Assembly: GCA_017454485.1 (NCBI GenBank)
Contig: JAFTCX010000054.1
Span: 1-64,000 of the forward strand
Source: Clostridia bacterium
GTDB lineage: Bacteria; Bacillota; Clostridia; Oscillospirales; Acutalibacteraceae
Direction: 5' to 3'
DNA length: 64,000 nt
The position numbers and the translations under genes are program-made. Below are positions 55,514 to 64,000 of the stretch, one piece after another. Below the pieces are notes generated by a model. It did no database searches and was not told the origin of the DNA. It worked only from the letters and a program-made list of their open reading frames with translations. Positions within the stretch are counted from its first letter, which is position 1; each line of letters starts with the position of its first letter.

Positions 55514-56841
55514 TAAAGCCTCCAGAATCTCATGCCCGATACTTTCAATTCATCCATTCGATACAGGGATTTTACATCCACCAGAACTTTCTCATCATCC
55601 GGAATCTCGGCTTTGAACATTGCCTTCAACTGCATCATGGACAATGAACGAAACTTGCTGTGTCCAACGGCGACGATAATACAATCTGCCTTCGGGAGGT
55701 GGTCAAATTCAATCAAATCCACACCGTACTCGTTCTTGGCAATTGTGCTGTCAGCCCATTCGTCAGAAACAACAGGGTGAATATCAAATTCCCTTAATCT
55801 GTTGATCACATCCACAACCTTGCTGTTTCGGGTGTCCGGGCAGTTTTCCTTGAATGTAATTCCAAGAACCACAACAGTCGCTTTTTTGGGTGCGATTCCG
55901 GCTTCAATCATTTTTTTAATCGCAGCATCCGCAACAAAAGCGCCCATGCTGTCGTTCACTTTTCGACCATTCAAAATGATTTGACTGTGATAACCGAGCT
56001 TTTCCGCAGCATTGGTCAAATAGTATGGGTCAACGCCGATACAATGACCGCCGACCAAGCCGGGTTTAAATCCAAGGGCATTCCATTTTGTGTTCATACC
56101 GGAAAGGACTTCGTCGGTATCGATCTTCAGCTTGTCGCAAATAATGGCGATTTCATTCATAAATGCAATATTGATATCACGCTGACTGTTTTCAACCACC
56201 TTCACGGCCTCGGCTGTTTTGATATCCGACACCATATAGGTGCCTGCTTTGATGATGATATCATACACTTTTTGGATTTCGGAAGCTGTTTCTCGATCCA
56301 TACCGGAAACCACTTTCCGAATGGTTGTCAAAGTGTGTACGCGGTCGCCGGGATTGATTCTTTCCGGACTGTATCCTATTTTCCAGTCAACGCCGCATTT
56401 CAGTCCGGACTCTTTTTCAATGATCGGGACGCAAATGTCTTCCGTAACACCCGGATAGACGGTTGATTCAAAAACAACAATCGAGCCTGCAGAAAGATTC
56501 TGCCCAACAGTTCTTGAAGCGCCTTGCACTGGGCTTAAATCCGGCGTATTGTCCGCATTCACCGGCGTCGGAACAGCAACAATAATAAACTTTGCTTCTT
56601 TTAAACGCGTTGGATCCGCAGTAAAATCAACCGTTGTGTTTTTGATTGCTTGACCGATTTCATTTGTAGAATCAATACCGTTTTGATACTCATTGACTCG
56701 TTTTTGATTAATGTCAAACCCAATCACATGGATGTGTTTGGCAAATTCAACCGCAACCGGCATACCGACATAGCCAAGACCAACCAAAGCTAACTTTTCT
56801 TTTCCGGAAATAAGTCCTTGATAAATACTGTTAAACTTCAT
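55513..56841 (-). CDS. UDP-sugar 6-dehydrogenase, TviB/VipA-like
   Basis: 442 residues; oxidises C6 of a UDP-sugar to the uronic acid with two NAD. NAD loop LALVGLGYVGMPVAVEF (residues 17-33), ESTVYPGVTEDICVPI near 125, YSPERINPGD near 158, catalytic Cys in GLVGGHCIGVDPYYLT near 262, and NCPDTRN near 335. The detailed pattern is nearer to TviB/WbpA-type (UDP-GlcNAc or UDP-GalNAc) than to UDP-glucose dehydrogenase, from memory. It would supply an N-acetylated uronic acid. Confidence 0.9.
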   Translation of the reverse strand: MKFNSIYQGLISGKEKLALVGLGYVGMPVAVEFAKHIHVIGFDINQKRVNEYQNGIDSTNEIGQAIKNTTVDFTADPTRLKEAKFIIVAVPTPVNADNTPDLSPVQGASRTVGQNLSAGSIVVFESTVYPGVTEDICVPIIEKESGLKCGVDWKIGYSPERINPGDRVHTLTTIRKVVSGMDRETASEIQKVYDIIIKAGTYMVSDIKTAEAVKVVENSQRDINIAFMNEIAIICDKLKIDTDEVLSGMNTKWNALGFKPGLVGGHCIGVDPYYLTNAAEKLGYHSQIILNGRKVNDSMGAFVADAAIKKMIEAGIAPKKATVVVLGITFKENCPDTRNSKVVDVINRLREFDIHPVVSDEWADSTIAKNEYGVDLIEFDHLPKADCIIVAVGHSKFRSLSMMQLKAMFKAEIPDDEKVLVDVKSLYRMDELKVSGMRFWRL

Positions 56842-56952
56842 GATATTCCTCTTCTTTACTGTTCATCGATTTGTGTATTGAATAAAAGCAGTGTGAAACT
56901 GATTTCTGAAAACCTGCACCCGTTTCTTTATAACACAAAGGTCTGTCTGCCG

Positions 56953-58224
56953 TTATACCGCTTTTTGATGTATACGATTTTCATCCTTTTGTGAATGCAT
57001 GGGTGCTCTATAGATAAGAGATCCTAAAAGAAGGTGAATCGGAAAATCAAAATAAAACAATTCACTCAAAGCGAAATACATCACAAGGATGCAAAGAAAC
57101 ACGGAAAAATTGATGATGTTTTTTTTGCCGTTTGTTGTATTTTTGTTCAAAACCACGCAAAGGCAAACCAAAAGGAAAGAACCGACGATTCCAAGATAAT
57201 ACCAGCAATCCAAATAAGTGTTGTGTACCGCTTTGGATAAAAAGTCAGCACATATCCCCCTGCCGAAAAAAAACACTTTCAAATCAGTTGTAATATAATG
57301 CAAATACATTTTCCAAAGATCAAAGCGTCCGGTTGTTAAAGAATTCAAATCATCGCTGACCTGAAAACGAGTAAGAATGGTGGTGACCGCAGGAATATCC
57401 AAAGAGAACAATAAAACAATTCCAACAGCGGAAAGCCCAATCATACCAATTGCTTTTTTATACGCTCCGGTTTTGAAATAGTATAGTATTAAGACAAGCA
57501 AAACAATGGCTAATGATAAAACGGCAGATTTACTCAATGTTAAAAAGCAGAAAACAATCAGTGGGGCGGCAAGCAGCAGTTGTGTCGGCGGTTTCATCAT
57601 CTGATTGACGCCGAGAAACACAAGAAAGCAAAGGCAAATGGTGGTATTGACGGAATAGTAATTCGGGTCAGCGTGAAGTCCCGAAAACCTTGTGGCATAC
57701 CCAAAAGCATAACCCAGCGTGTTTTGCTCCGGAAAATATGCAGAAAGATTGTGCAGCACATCAAAATAAGCCAACGCGGAAGAGACGATCATGCCGAGGA
57801 TGAAATGCAAAAGGATTTCCTTGATTTCTAAACGCTTTGCATCCTCCAGAGCATAATAAACAAACAAAAAACCAGTAAAGAACTTAATGATTCTTGTGAA
57901 TTCAAGATGATTGATGGACAGTAACAAGGCAAACAATACGAACAGAACATAAATCACAAAGAAATAGGAATCCATTCTCTGATATTTTATAATATCAATG
58001 ATCACATATAAGATGATCAGTATTGTCATCAATGACATCCCGGTTGGAGAAAGATTGAAAATCGTTGAAAACGGATGCAAAAACAGCATCACATACAGCG
58101 ACTCCTTGTCAAACACGATAAGTGCGCAGCATATCAGAAACGCAATAATTGTAAAAAGATTACTGTATGTCCCCAAAGCCACGCATAGCGTCAATACGGC
58201 AATCTTGATCATTCTGTATGTCAC
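56953..58224 (-). CDS. O-antigen-polymerase/ligase-like membrane protein (Wzy)
   Basis: 423 residues with about 10-12 membrane segments and a large outside loop near 285-330 (LTRFQVSDDLNSLTTGRFDL is the segment with the characteristic Arg and Gly of Wzy/WaaL families). It likely polymerises the lipid-linked repeat units. Start codon is GTG (58224) with CGAGGAGC 9 bp upstream. AT-rich compared with the housekeeping part, as is usual for such genes. Confidence 0.82.
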   Translation of the reverse strand: MTYRMIKIAVLTLCVALGTYSNLFTIIAFLICCALIVFDKESLYVMLFLHPFSTIFNLSPTGMSLMTILIILYVIIDIIKYQRMDSYFFVIYVLFVLFALLLSINHLEFTRIIKFFTGFLFVYYALEDAKRLEIKEILLHFILGMIVSSALAYFDVLHNLSAYFPEQNTLGYAFGYATRFSGLHADPNYYSVNTTICLCFLVFLGVNQMMKPPTQLLLAAPLIVFCFLTLSKSAVLSLAIVLLVLILYYFKTGAYKKAIGMIGLSAVGIVLLFSLDIPAVTTILTRFQVSDDLNSLTTGRFDLWKMYLHYITTDLKVFFFGRGICADFLSKAVHNTYLDCWYYLGIVGSFLLVCLCVVLNKNTTNGKKNIINFSVFLCILVMYFALSELFYFDFPIHLLLGSLIYRAPMHSQKDENRIHQKAV

Positions 58225-58280
58225 GATCTCTGCTCCTCGTTAGGATGATGTGTTTTGAGATGCTCCGAGATTGAAAAACA

Positions 58281-59462
58281 TCATGCTTCCCTGCAAATCA
58301 GGGATTTGATCTTTTCCAAAGATTCGTCATTCAGATCATAGTCGAACGATACTTTCATCTCTCTTAAACTGCTCTTTTGGTTGATCAGATTCTCAAATGA
58401 TTGTGTAATCCCGCGTTCATGATTTGGGCAAATATGAAACATTGAGCCAAATTCAGCAAACTCCTCAGCGGAGGATGTTTCTGTTGCAAAAACAGGCACT
58501 CCAAATAATAAACTCTCCAAAAAGACCATGGGCGCCGCTTCATGGAACGACAAGTTCATCACCAAATTTGCACGTTTCATGAATGAATACGGGTTGTCCT
58601 GATGTCCAATCAGTTGAATCTGGTCTTCCACATGGTTCTGCATGATTGCTGCTTGAATGTTATCATATTCGACGCCGTCGCCGGCGATATACCATATGAC
58701 GTCAGGATTCGTTTTCAGCACAGGCGCAAGGCAATGAACCGCTCTGACCAACGCCTTTTCTTTTGATAATCTGCAAGCCGAAAAACAGACAAAGGTTTCG
58801 TCGTCAATGGCAAACGGCAGTTCCGCCAAACTCATGGCCCTGATGTTTGCAGTGTCAAGAAAGTTATAGCAATAATCTAATTTCTCAGCCATCAGCGGAT
58901 AGGCTTCTTTCGCTTTCTCTTTCAGGCTTTTCGAAACACAGAAGATCTTATCCATTTTTTGATAATCACCCATGCAATAGTGAATATTCAAATGCAATTG
59001 GCTTGGGTCAAAATGCAGCCATGCTGCTTTTTTCTTTGATTCAACTTTTGTATTGATGAATTTTGTATAACCGCTTGCCAATGAATGCCGGGGCTGTTCA
59101 TGATGATATGCAATCGCAAGGTCATAACCGGTCAGCTTTTCCTGGTGCCGAAAGGCATGAGCGATCGGGATTTGATTGCCAAAGCATTTTGCCCACACGC
59201 TTGCGACGATTTTAAAAAGAATATATTTTACTTTTTTTGAGCCAAAAACATCTTCTGCGCTCATCGCTAATACAGAAATGCGCCAGTTCGGTGACAAGAT
59301 ATGTACTTTAGAGCTCAAACGCGAACGCATTGTGCCTTGCGGATAATATAAAAACAAATCCACATCATAGAACTCACACAGAATATTCGCCATATTGACC
59401 ATGGAGGATTGTATTCCGCCGGTTGCAAATGATTTATTCACAATTAGGATTCTTTTATTCAT
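58281..59462 (-). CDS. Glycosyltransferase family 4 protein
   Basis: 393 residues, GT-B fold. N-terminal RILIVNKSFATGGIQSSMVNM (residues 4-24, glycine-rich acceptor loop), FSACRLSKEKALVRAVH near 230 at the start of the donor domain, and the donor site with Glu-x7-Glu: NLSFHEAAPMVFLESLLFGVPV near 318. Soluble or membrane-associated retaining transferase of unknown sugar in the capsule cluster. Confidence 0.88.
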   Translation of the reverse strand: MNKRILIVNKSFATGGIQSSMVNMANILCEFYDVDLFLYYPQGTMRSRLSSKVHILSPNWRISVLAMSAEDVFGSKKVKYILFKIVASVWAKCFGNQIPIAHAFRHQEKLTGYDLAIAYHHEQPRHSLASGYTKFINTKVESKKKAAWLHFDPSQLHLNIHYCMGDYQKMDKIFCVSKSLKEKAKEAYPLMAEKLDYCYNFLDTANIRAMSLAELPFAIDDETFVCFSACRLSKEKALVRAVHCLAPVLKTNPDVIWYIAGDGVEYDNIQAAIMQNHVEDQIQLIGHQDNPYSFMKRANLVMNLSFHEAAPMVFLESLLFGVPVFATETSSAEEFAEFGSMFHICPNHERGITQSFENLINQKSSLREMKVSFDYDLNDESLEKIKSLICREA

Positions 59463-59557
59463 ATCATTTCAAACTGTGGGTGTTCCTTAAAGCACCGATT
59501 CGACCCACTTGCTCCTTTCAATTTTATGTCCGGAATCGACAATGAAAAGACTGAAGA

Positions 59558-60409
59558 TCAATATTTACACTCGTTATAATTCACAAGCAGGATATGATTC
59601 TTTTTCAATATTTCTACGGTCTTCTGATCTGTAAACATCTCAAATTCCCTGATACGCTGATCAACAATTTTCCCAAAATACGGCGAATCGTTTTGGGTTG
59701 CCGGATGAATGACATATTCGCCAACCTCTTTCTTCCCCCATGCAATATGGCTGAAAACATATGCCGGTCTGTAGATGTCAAGACCATTGAGGCAAACAAT
59801 CAACCCATCAGGGGAAAAAATCCCTTTTTTATGTGCATTCTTCTGCCACGTGTCGAGGATTTTTGACTTCACCGGCTCTGCCAGTCTCCAGGAAAGAGGC
59901 ATCAACTGCGATTTGTCACTGCCTTTGACATAAATGCGCTGATGACTGCGCATTCTTTGAATACCCAGCTCTGCCGCGGTATCCACGCACAAACGATAGA
60001 TACCGAAATCAACATGTGTATTTTGGTGGGTGTTCCAATAATCCGGCGGCCCCATCAAATTCACATACAATTCGTATTGCGCAATGAGTTCTTTTTTGAT
60101 TTCACGGAAGGAAATCTGTTTTGTTCTTAGTCTTTTACGAAACTCCGGGTATGGATAAAACTCTCCGTTGCCGGCAACCAACGATGGGATCTCTTTGGGT
60201 GATAAAACCGGTTTTCCGCTGGCCAAAACCCAATGCAGTCCAATAGAAATTTGAGGGTATTCCTTCAGCTTTACCGCCTCTTTGTAATATGGCATATTTG
60301 TCATGACATTGGTCGATGTAATCAAACCGGCTTCGATCCCCTGATCAATTGCGCTGTTGACTGCTTTTGACATACCGTAATCATCTGCTGTCACAATGAT
60401 TTTTTTCAT
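59558..60409 (-). CDS. ChbG/YdjC-type carbohydrate deacetylase
   Basis: 283 residues. Start KKIIVTADDYGMSKAVN shows the metal-binding Asp-Asp of the ChbG/HpnK family, then GLHWVLASGKP near 58, and NTHQNTHVDF near 125 with metal-binding histidines. Members remove acetyl from N-acetylated sugars. In this cluster it may deacetylate an amino sugar of the polymer or its precursor. It overlaps the gene upstream by 29 bp, so expression is coupled. Confidence 0.87.
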   Translation of the reverse strand: MKKIIVTADDYGMSKAVNSAIDQGIEAGLITSTNVMTNMPYYKEAVKLKEYPQISIGLHWVLASGKPVLSPKEIPSLVAGNGEFYPYPEFRKRLRTKQISFREIKKELIAQYELYVNLMGPPDYWNTHQNTHVDFGIYRLCVDTAAELGIQRMRSHQRIYVKGSDKSQLMPLSWRLAEPVKSKILDTWQKNAHKKGIFSPDGLIVCLNGLDIYRPAYVFSHIAWGKKEVGEYVIHPATQNDSPYFGKIVDQRIREFEMFTDQKTVEILKKNHILLVNYNECKY

Positions 60410-61874
60410 AGCTTGAACCTCGATTGAATTGTCTTCGCTGGATATAATATTTTAAGTATGATGCAAGTAAATAGGTCAAACCGTTTGTTTTGGACAAACG
60501 AATCAGAAAGCTGTCATCCGACTCAAACGGAAATTTCAACAATTGCGGCATCTTTTCCCGAATCAAGTGCATATGAATCGCAGATTCTTTCCGTTCCTTT
60601 CTGCTGACGGCTGTCCACAGATAAATAATACTCCTTGAGTTGAAAAGGTTCAAGTAAACTTGTCCAAGGGTGTTATAGATCAGATTCTCCTGCGCAGCCC
60701 ATCTGCCCAATCTGTTTTCAATCGAAAACAAATCAAGTGGATTGACCTGCTCTCCGCCTTTCCGAATGTCCGCAAGCCACTGTTTCAACTGCGTTTTTGA
60801 ATCGCGGCTGTAATTATGAAGCTTGCATCGAAAATATGCCGGCGTTGCAAAGCGCAACGGAATATCTCTGTGTAACGAACACTTTCCAACCTGACCGATA
60901 ATATCCCCGTTGATAATTGCTCCGTCTGAAAAATGTTCGTTGATCGTCTGCGCAATCCTGAGCGTTCTAAAAGAATACTTGTCCTTTCCCAAAAAACGAT
61001 CCACCTCTGCCTGCACATTTTCCGGAACGATCACATCATTGAATTGTTGATAAGAAAAATGAGCCGCCCCGCAAAGCTGTTTCGGTATTACAAGATCCTG
61101 CGTTTCTGCACGATGCTCCGGATGACGAATCGTGTAACACGCGACTGACGGATGATGACTTGCCAAAAAAGACAATACCACCCGGCTGTCACGTCCTGCG
61201 GTAATCGGACAATAAACAGGAAAGGTGTTTAAGTAAAAACGACAAAGAGTATCAATCATCGGCGCTGTGAGCGCGGCCGCTTTTTCTGCAGAGATGATTG
61301 GCTGCAGCTTTTCAAAATTGATAAATCTGACTGCGGTCTGATCGTTGACGGAAAGATAGTGGTTGGGAATCAACTGCTTAATGTCTTGATATTCTGTAAT
61401 ATCAAATGGCATCGCTTGAGAAATATCCCCGCTTCTGCGAATGTTCAGAAGACGAGAGTCCGGCAAATCATGATTTTGATGGACAATGAATTGCAGATGA
61501 CTTGCGACCATGCAGGAGCCAGCCGTGTGATAAAAAACCGGCACACTGCAAGTTGCATCACCCAAGATGAAATAGTTTTCTCCTTCGCGGAACAGAATCA
61601 AATATTTTCCTCCAAGGTGCTTTTCAAAATCCAACACATCTGATATACGCGCACACCTGGAAACGATGTTTTCCGCAATCTGCGCACTTTCACCTGTGAT
61701 CACATGGATTGCAAGACCGAAAACAATACATTCCCTTTGTTCGCTGCGCGCATACATCAACGGAGTTCTTACATCGGTGCAAAGGTGATATTTTCCGAAC
61801 GTGCGGCGGCAAGGCAATGCTTCAATTTCAAGCTCCGGCTCGGAGAGAAGATAAGAAAAAATGCAGGAGGCCAT
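60381..61874 (-). CDS. Asparagine-synthase-like amidotransferase
   Basis: 497 residues. The C-terminal half carries a pyrophosphatase loop PITAGRDSRVVLSFLA near 220, a variant of the SGGxDS loop that activates a carboxylate by AMP transfer. The N-terminal half has a degenerate glutaminase-like part (GDATCSVPVFYH near 104) but no Cys2, so ammonia or another partner would supply nitrogen. In polysaccharide loci such proteins are proposed to amidate uronic acids. The start overlaps the upstream stop (TAATG). Confidence 0.8.
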   Translation of the reverse strand: MASCIFSYLLSEPELEIEALPCRRTFGKYHLCTDVRTPLMYARSEQRECIVFGLAIHVITGESAQIAENIVSRCARISDVLDFEKHLGGKYLILFREGENYFILGDATCSVPVFYHTAGSCMVASHLQFIVHQNHDLPDSRLLNIRRSGDISQAMPFDITEYQDIKQLIPNHYLSVNDQTAVRFINFEKLQPIISAEKAAALTAPMIDTLCRFYLNTFPVYCPITAGRDSRVVLSFLASHHPSVACYTIRHPEHRAETQDLVIPKQLCGAAHFSYQQFNDVIVPENVQAEVDRFLGKDKYSFRTLRIAQTINEHFSDGAIINGDIIGQVGKCSLHRDIPLRFATPAYFRCKLHNYSRDSKTQLKQWLADIRKGGEQVNPLDLFSIENRLGRWAAQENLIYNTLGQVYLNLFNSRSIIYLWTAVSRKERKESAIHMHLIREKMPQLLKFPFESDDSFLIRLSKTNGLTYLLASYLKYYIQRRQFNRGSSYEKNHCDSR

Positions 61875-63004
61875 TAAACAGCACCTCTCGAAACGACACG
61901 CGTGCCTATGCTTTGATAAAGGCGGTCATATTCGGCAATAATGCTTTCCCACGCAAAGGTTGCCGCTTTTGCAGTCACGTTTTTTTGTATCTCAGAATAA
62001 TGATCTATGACCCGGCGTATCCCGTTTGCAACATCTCGCGGATCGTCGGCAACCACGTGATATCCCACGACGCCTTCTTCAAACTGGTGATCAAAGCCTT
62101 GTCCCTTTGAATAAATCACCGGTAAACCTTGACTCATGGCCTCCGCGTAAACCAGACCGAACGACTCTGTATACGAAGGCATGACAAAAAGATCAGCCTG
62201 TCTGTAATAGGAAATCAATTTCTCTTTCGGCAACGCCGGAACGTAATTCGTATATGGATCTTTGGAAATACGCTCAAACTCTTTTTGATCCTGCACTTTG
62301 CCAATAACCGTCAGGCGCGTTTGATACCCCTGTGCTCGTAAGAGCTGCATGGCCTTTTGTGTCGTCGGAATATTCTTATTCCGATCAATTCTTCCGGCGT
62401 AGATCAGCTTCAAAGATTTTTGATCGACTTTCTTTTCGCGGGGCGGGATGTTTTGGAACCAAAAAGAATCAATTCCGTTGGGAATTACATACGTTTTCTG
62501 TAGAATCCGTTGTTTAAAATCTTCGGGAATATACTTTTCAAACACAAGGTTGCGGTAAGATTCAGATAAAAACAGCACTGCTGCCGCATCACACATGATG
62601 CTGACGCCCCGGCTGCGTAAGTGAGGCATCAAACGAAAGAAATCATTCACATCCGTATTACGTACCGCAACAACATAGGGAATGCCAAACTTTTTTGAAA
62701 GATTTCTTGCGCAGTTGCCGTCAGTAAACAATGTATAGGCATGAATCAGATCGTAGTCGCTCACAGAAAAGTTCGATTCTAATCCCTTCCTTATTTTTTG
62801 TTGCTTGTAATCAAAGAGCAGTCGATCCCATTTTTGAAAGCACTCGCAGACACAAACATTCTCATTGGGAGAAATCACAGCCAGCGTTTTGTCATAAGTT
62901 GGCACAAACACCTGGTTTTCATATCCAAGCGCATCCAGGTGCTCAACCATTAATTGATGCAGTGTTGTTCCTATATAATTGCAATTGATATGTAGGATAC
63001 GCAT
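61874..63004 (-). CDS. Glycosyltransferase family 4 protein
   Basis: 376 residues, GT-B. N-terminus MRILHINCNYIGTTLHQLMV, FGIPYVVAVRNTDVNDFF near 94, donor part LIYAGRIDRNKNIPTTQKAM near 201 and VMPSYTESFGLVYAEAMSQGLPVIYS near 277 with the Glu-x7-Glu motif. Sugar unknown. It begins directly after the GT2 gene (no gap) and ends in a 4-bp overlap with the amidotransferase gene. Confidence 0.9.
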   Translation of the reverse strand: MRILHINCNYIGTTLHQLMVEHLDALGYENQVFVPTYDKTLAVISPNENVCVCECFQKWDRLLFDYKQQKIRKGLESNFSVSDYDLIHAYTLFTDGNCARNLSKKFGIPYVVAVRNTDVNDFFRLMPHLRSRGVSIMCDAAAVLFLSESYRNLVFEKYIPEDFKQRILQKTYVIPNGIDSFWFQNIPPREKKVDQKSLKLIYAGRIDRNKNIPTTQKAMQLLRAQGYQTRLTVIGKVQDQKEFERISKDPYTNYVPALPKEKLISYYRQADLFVMPSYTESFGLVYAEAMSQGLPVIYSKGQGFDHQFEEGVVGYHVVADDPRDVANGIRRVIDHYSEIQKNVTAKAATFAWESIIAEYDRLYQSIGTRVVSRGAV

Positions 63005-63784
63005 TTATTCTTTTACCTTCTCAAAATTTCTTTTTTTCATAATGCCGAACCACATATTCCAACACGTCAACCAGAGTGCCGTGATGCCTGATTTTTCATC
63101 GCAAAAGTGAAAAAGGTCATAATGGCTTTTGAGTTTTTTTCTCAACTTATCATGGCTGATGCTCTGTTTTCTGACTCTGTATTTTGCCAAATTCTCTTTC
63201 AGTAAATATGCTTTTGTCTCAGGGTCCTTGTTGTAAAGCTGCAATCTGATCGCATAGTCATTATTCTTTTTAATGTCCTTGATCTGAATCAATCCAAAAT
63301 GCTCTGCGCTGTACATCATGGTCAATTGACCGATATAGTCATAATGGTACATTTTTCTTCGATCAACAACAGCGGGACCGGAAACCAAAATATGGAGCGG
63401 ATGATCGTTTTCATCTATTTTTTCATATTCATGATAAGAAAGAACATAACCGCCCTGCTGCATAAACGCAAGTTGTTTCTCTATCTTTTCCGGCATCCAA
63501 AGGTCATCGGAATCCAGAAAAGCGATCCATTCGCCCTGTGCTTCGCGCAGCGCGCGGTTGCGGGTCAGCGCGGCGCCGCAGTTTGTTTCGTTTTTAAAAA
63601 AACGAATCCGCGAATCACTCAAAAAAGGTCGGAGAACCTCTTCGGTGTTGTCGGTGGAGCAGTCATCTACAAGCAGCAGCTCCCAGTTTTTATACGTCTG
63701 AGCGATTACGGAACGAATCGACTCCGCCAGAAACCGTCCCGTGTTCCACGACGGCATAATGATGGATACCAGCCCCTCTTTCAT
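63005..63784 (-). CDS. Glycosyltransferase family 2 protein
   Basis: 259 residues, GT-A fold. VSIIMPSWNTGRFLAESIRS (residues 6-25), LLLVDDCSTDNTEEVL near 37 and the DxD region GEWIAFLDSDDLWMPEKI near 84. Inverting transferase acting on a lipid-linked acceptor; donor unknown. The ATG at 63784 was chosen because GGAGAG lies 8 bp upstream; a 14-residue in-frame extension exists. It overlaps the end of the sugar transferase frame. Confidence 0.9.
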   Translation of the reverse strand: MKEGLVSIIMPSWNTGRFLAESIRSVIAQTYKNWELLLVDDCSTDNTEEVLRPFLSDSRIRFFKNETNCGAALTRNRALREAQGEWIAFLDSDDLWMPEKIEKQLAFMQQGGYVLSYHEYEKIDENDHPLHILVSGPAVVDRRKMYHYDYIGQLTMMYSAEHFGLIQIKDIKKNNDYAIRLQLYNKDPETKAYLLKENLAKYRVRKQSISHDKLRKKLKSHYDLFHFCDEKSGITALWLTCWNMWFGIMKKRNFEKVKE

Positions 63785-64000
63785 TTTCGATCTCTCCTCT
63801 GTCATATGTTTTTCCTGCCACGGCAAACACGGTGCGGATCATCGTGCGCATCTCATGCGCGAGGGAAAACTGTTTGATACTTTCCAGATTCCAGTACATC
63901 TTCTGCGGCAGAACGATTTCCATGTATACGTGGTCAAGATTATCCGCGTTTTCCAGCAGCTTCGCCTCATCCTTGAAACGGATGCTGGCCTCGCTCGTAA
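63690..64000 (-). CDS. Initiating sugar transferase, C-terminal part (cut by window end)
   Basis: The frame enters from beyond 64,000 and reads TSEASIRFKDEAKLLENADN, then YMEIVLPQKMYWNLESIKQF, MRTMIRTVFAVAGK. From memory this is the C-terminal extension of the undecaprenyl-phosphate sugar-1-phosphate transferases found in Firmicutes capsule loci. Such proteins usually end soon after VFAVLGK; here the frame runs on about 37 residues, overlapping 95 bp of the GT2 gene, so the original stop may have been lost by a frameshift. Only about 103 residues are in the window. Confidence 0.72.
   Translation of the reverse strand, partial: TSEASIRFKDEAKLLENADNLDHVYMEIVLPQKMYWNLESIKQFSLAHEMRTMIRTVFAVAGKTYDRGEIENERGAGIHHYAVVEHGTVSGGVDSFRNRSDV

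Overview
The window looks like chromosome from a low-to-mid GC Gram-positive anaerobe of the class Clostridia, probably the Oscillospiraceae/Ruminococcaceae group. Support for this: a ctsR-mcsA-mcsB-clpC heat-shock operon with CtsR operators, a CIRCE-controlled groES-groEL pair, RqcH, TrmK next to a Nif3-like protein, an ABC-F protein, a DUF1858 protein, tarI/tarJ-type teichoic-acid genes, strong AGGAGG ribosome binding sites and promoters of the TTGACA-17 bp-TATAAT type. This taxonomic call is an inference from gene content only.

Layout. 1-41,640 is mostly housekeeping and sugar-utilisation DNA: guaB (of the kind also found in the protist Tritrichomonas), the CtsR regulon, murD-purB-metallophosphoesterase, ABC-F, trmK-nif3-rqcH, dnaE, then a carbohydrate segment (YihQ-like GH31, DUF4867 protein, fucose-isomerase-like protein, esterase, XRE and TetR regulators, FGGY kinase, GH109-like protein, galactose mutarotase), a DUF3048 lipoprotein, tarI-tarJ, a second esterase, a class B penicillin-binding protein and groES-groEL.

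41,640-49,254 is a decayed accessory zone. It holds an XRE-regulator tail, a piece of a phospholipase-D-like domain, a broken heme-uptake operon whose permease is fused to an unrelated protein, an interrupted unknown gene and a doubly broken clostripain-family lipoprotein gene. A 163-bp palindromic element with GGTACC ends and a 2-bp target duplication occurs here three times at identical length; shortened or degenerate relatives sit at 25,723, 41,810 and 55,440. Two of the full copies interrupt recognisable coding sequences, and removing 165 bp restores the reading frame.

49,270-64,000 is a one-direction (minus strand) surface-polysaccharide cluster: initiating sugar transferase (cut by the window end), three glycosyltransferases, an asparagine-synthase-like amidotransferase, a ChbG-type deacetylase, Wzy-like polymerase, TviB-like UDP-sugar dehydrogenase, flippase, CDP-glycerol/ribitol transferase, a galacturonokinase-like GHMP kinase, a nucleotidyltransferase and a UDP-glucuronate-epimerase-like enzyme. 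Together they suggest a polymer rich in (possibly amidated) uronic acids and carrying polyol phosphate, for which tarI/tarJ upstream could supply CDP-ribitol.

Most noteworthy: the 163-bp element family; self-complementary islands of short tandem words that recur between genes; the YihQ-like enzyme whose sulfonate-binding arginine is glutamine; the paired TTGTTGCA/TGCAACAA palindromes before the heme operon; and the Tritrichomonas-type IMP dehydrogenase. I did not find a CRISPR array, a complete transposase, or a recognisable complete defence system.
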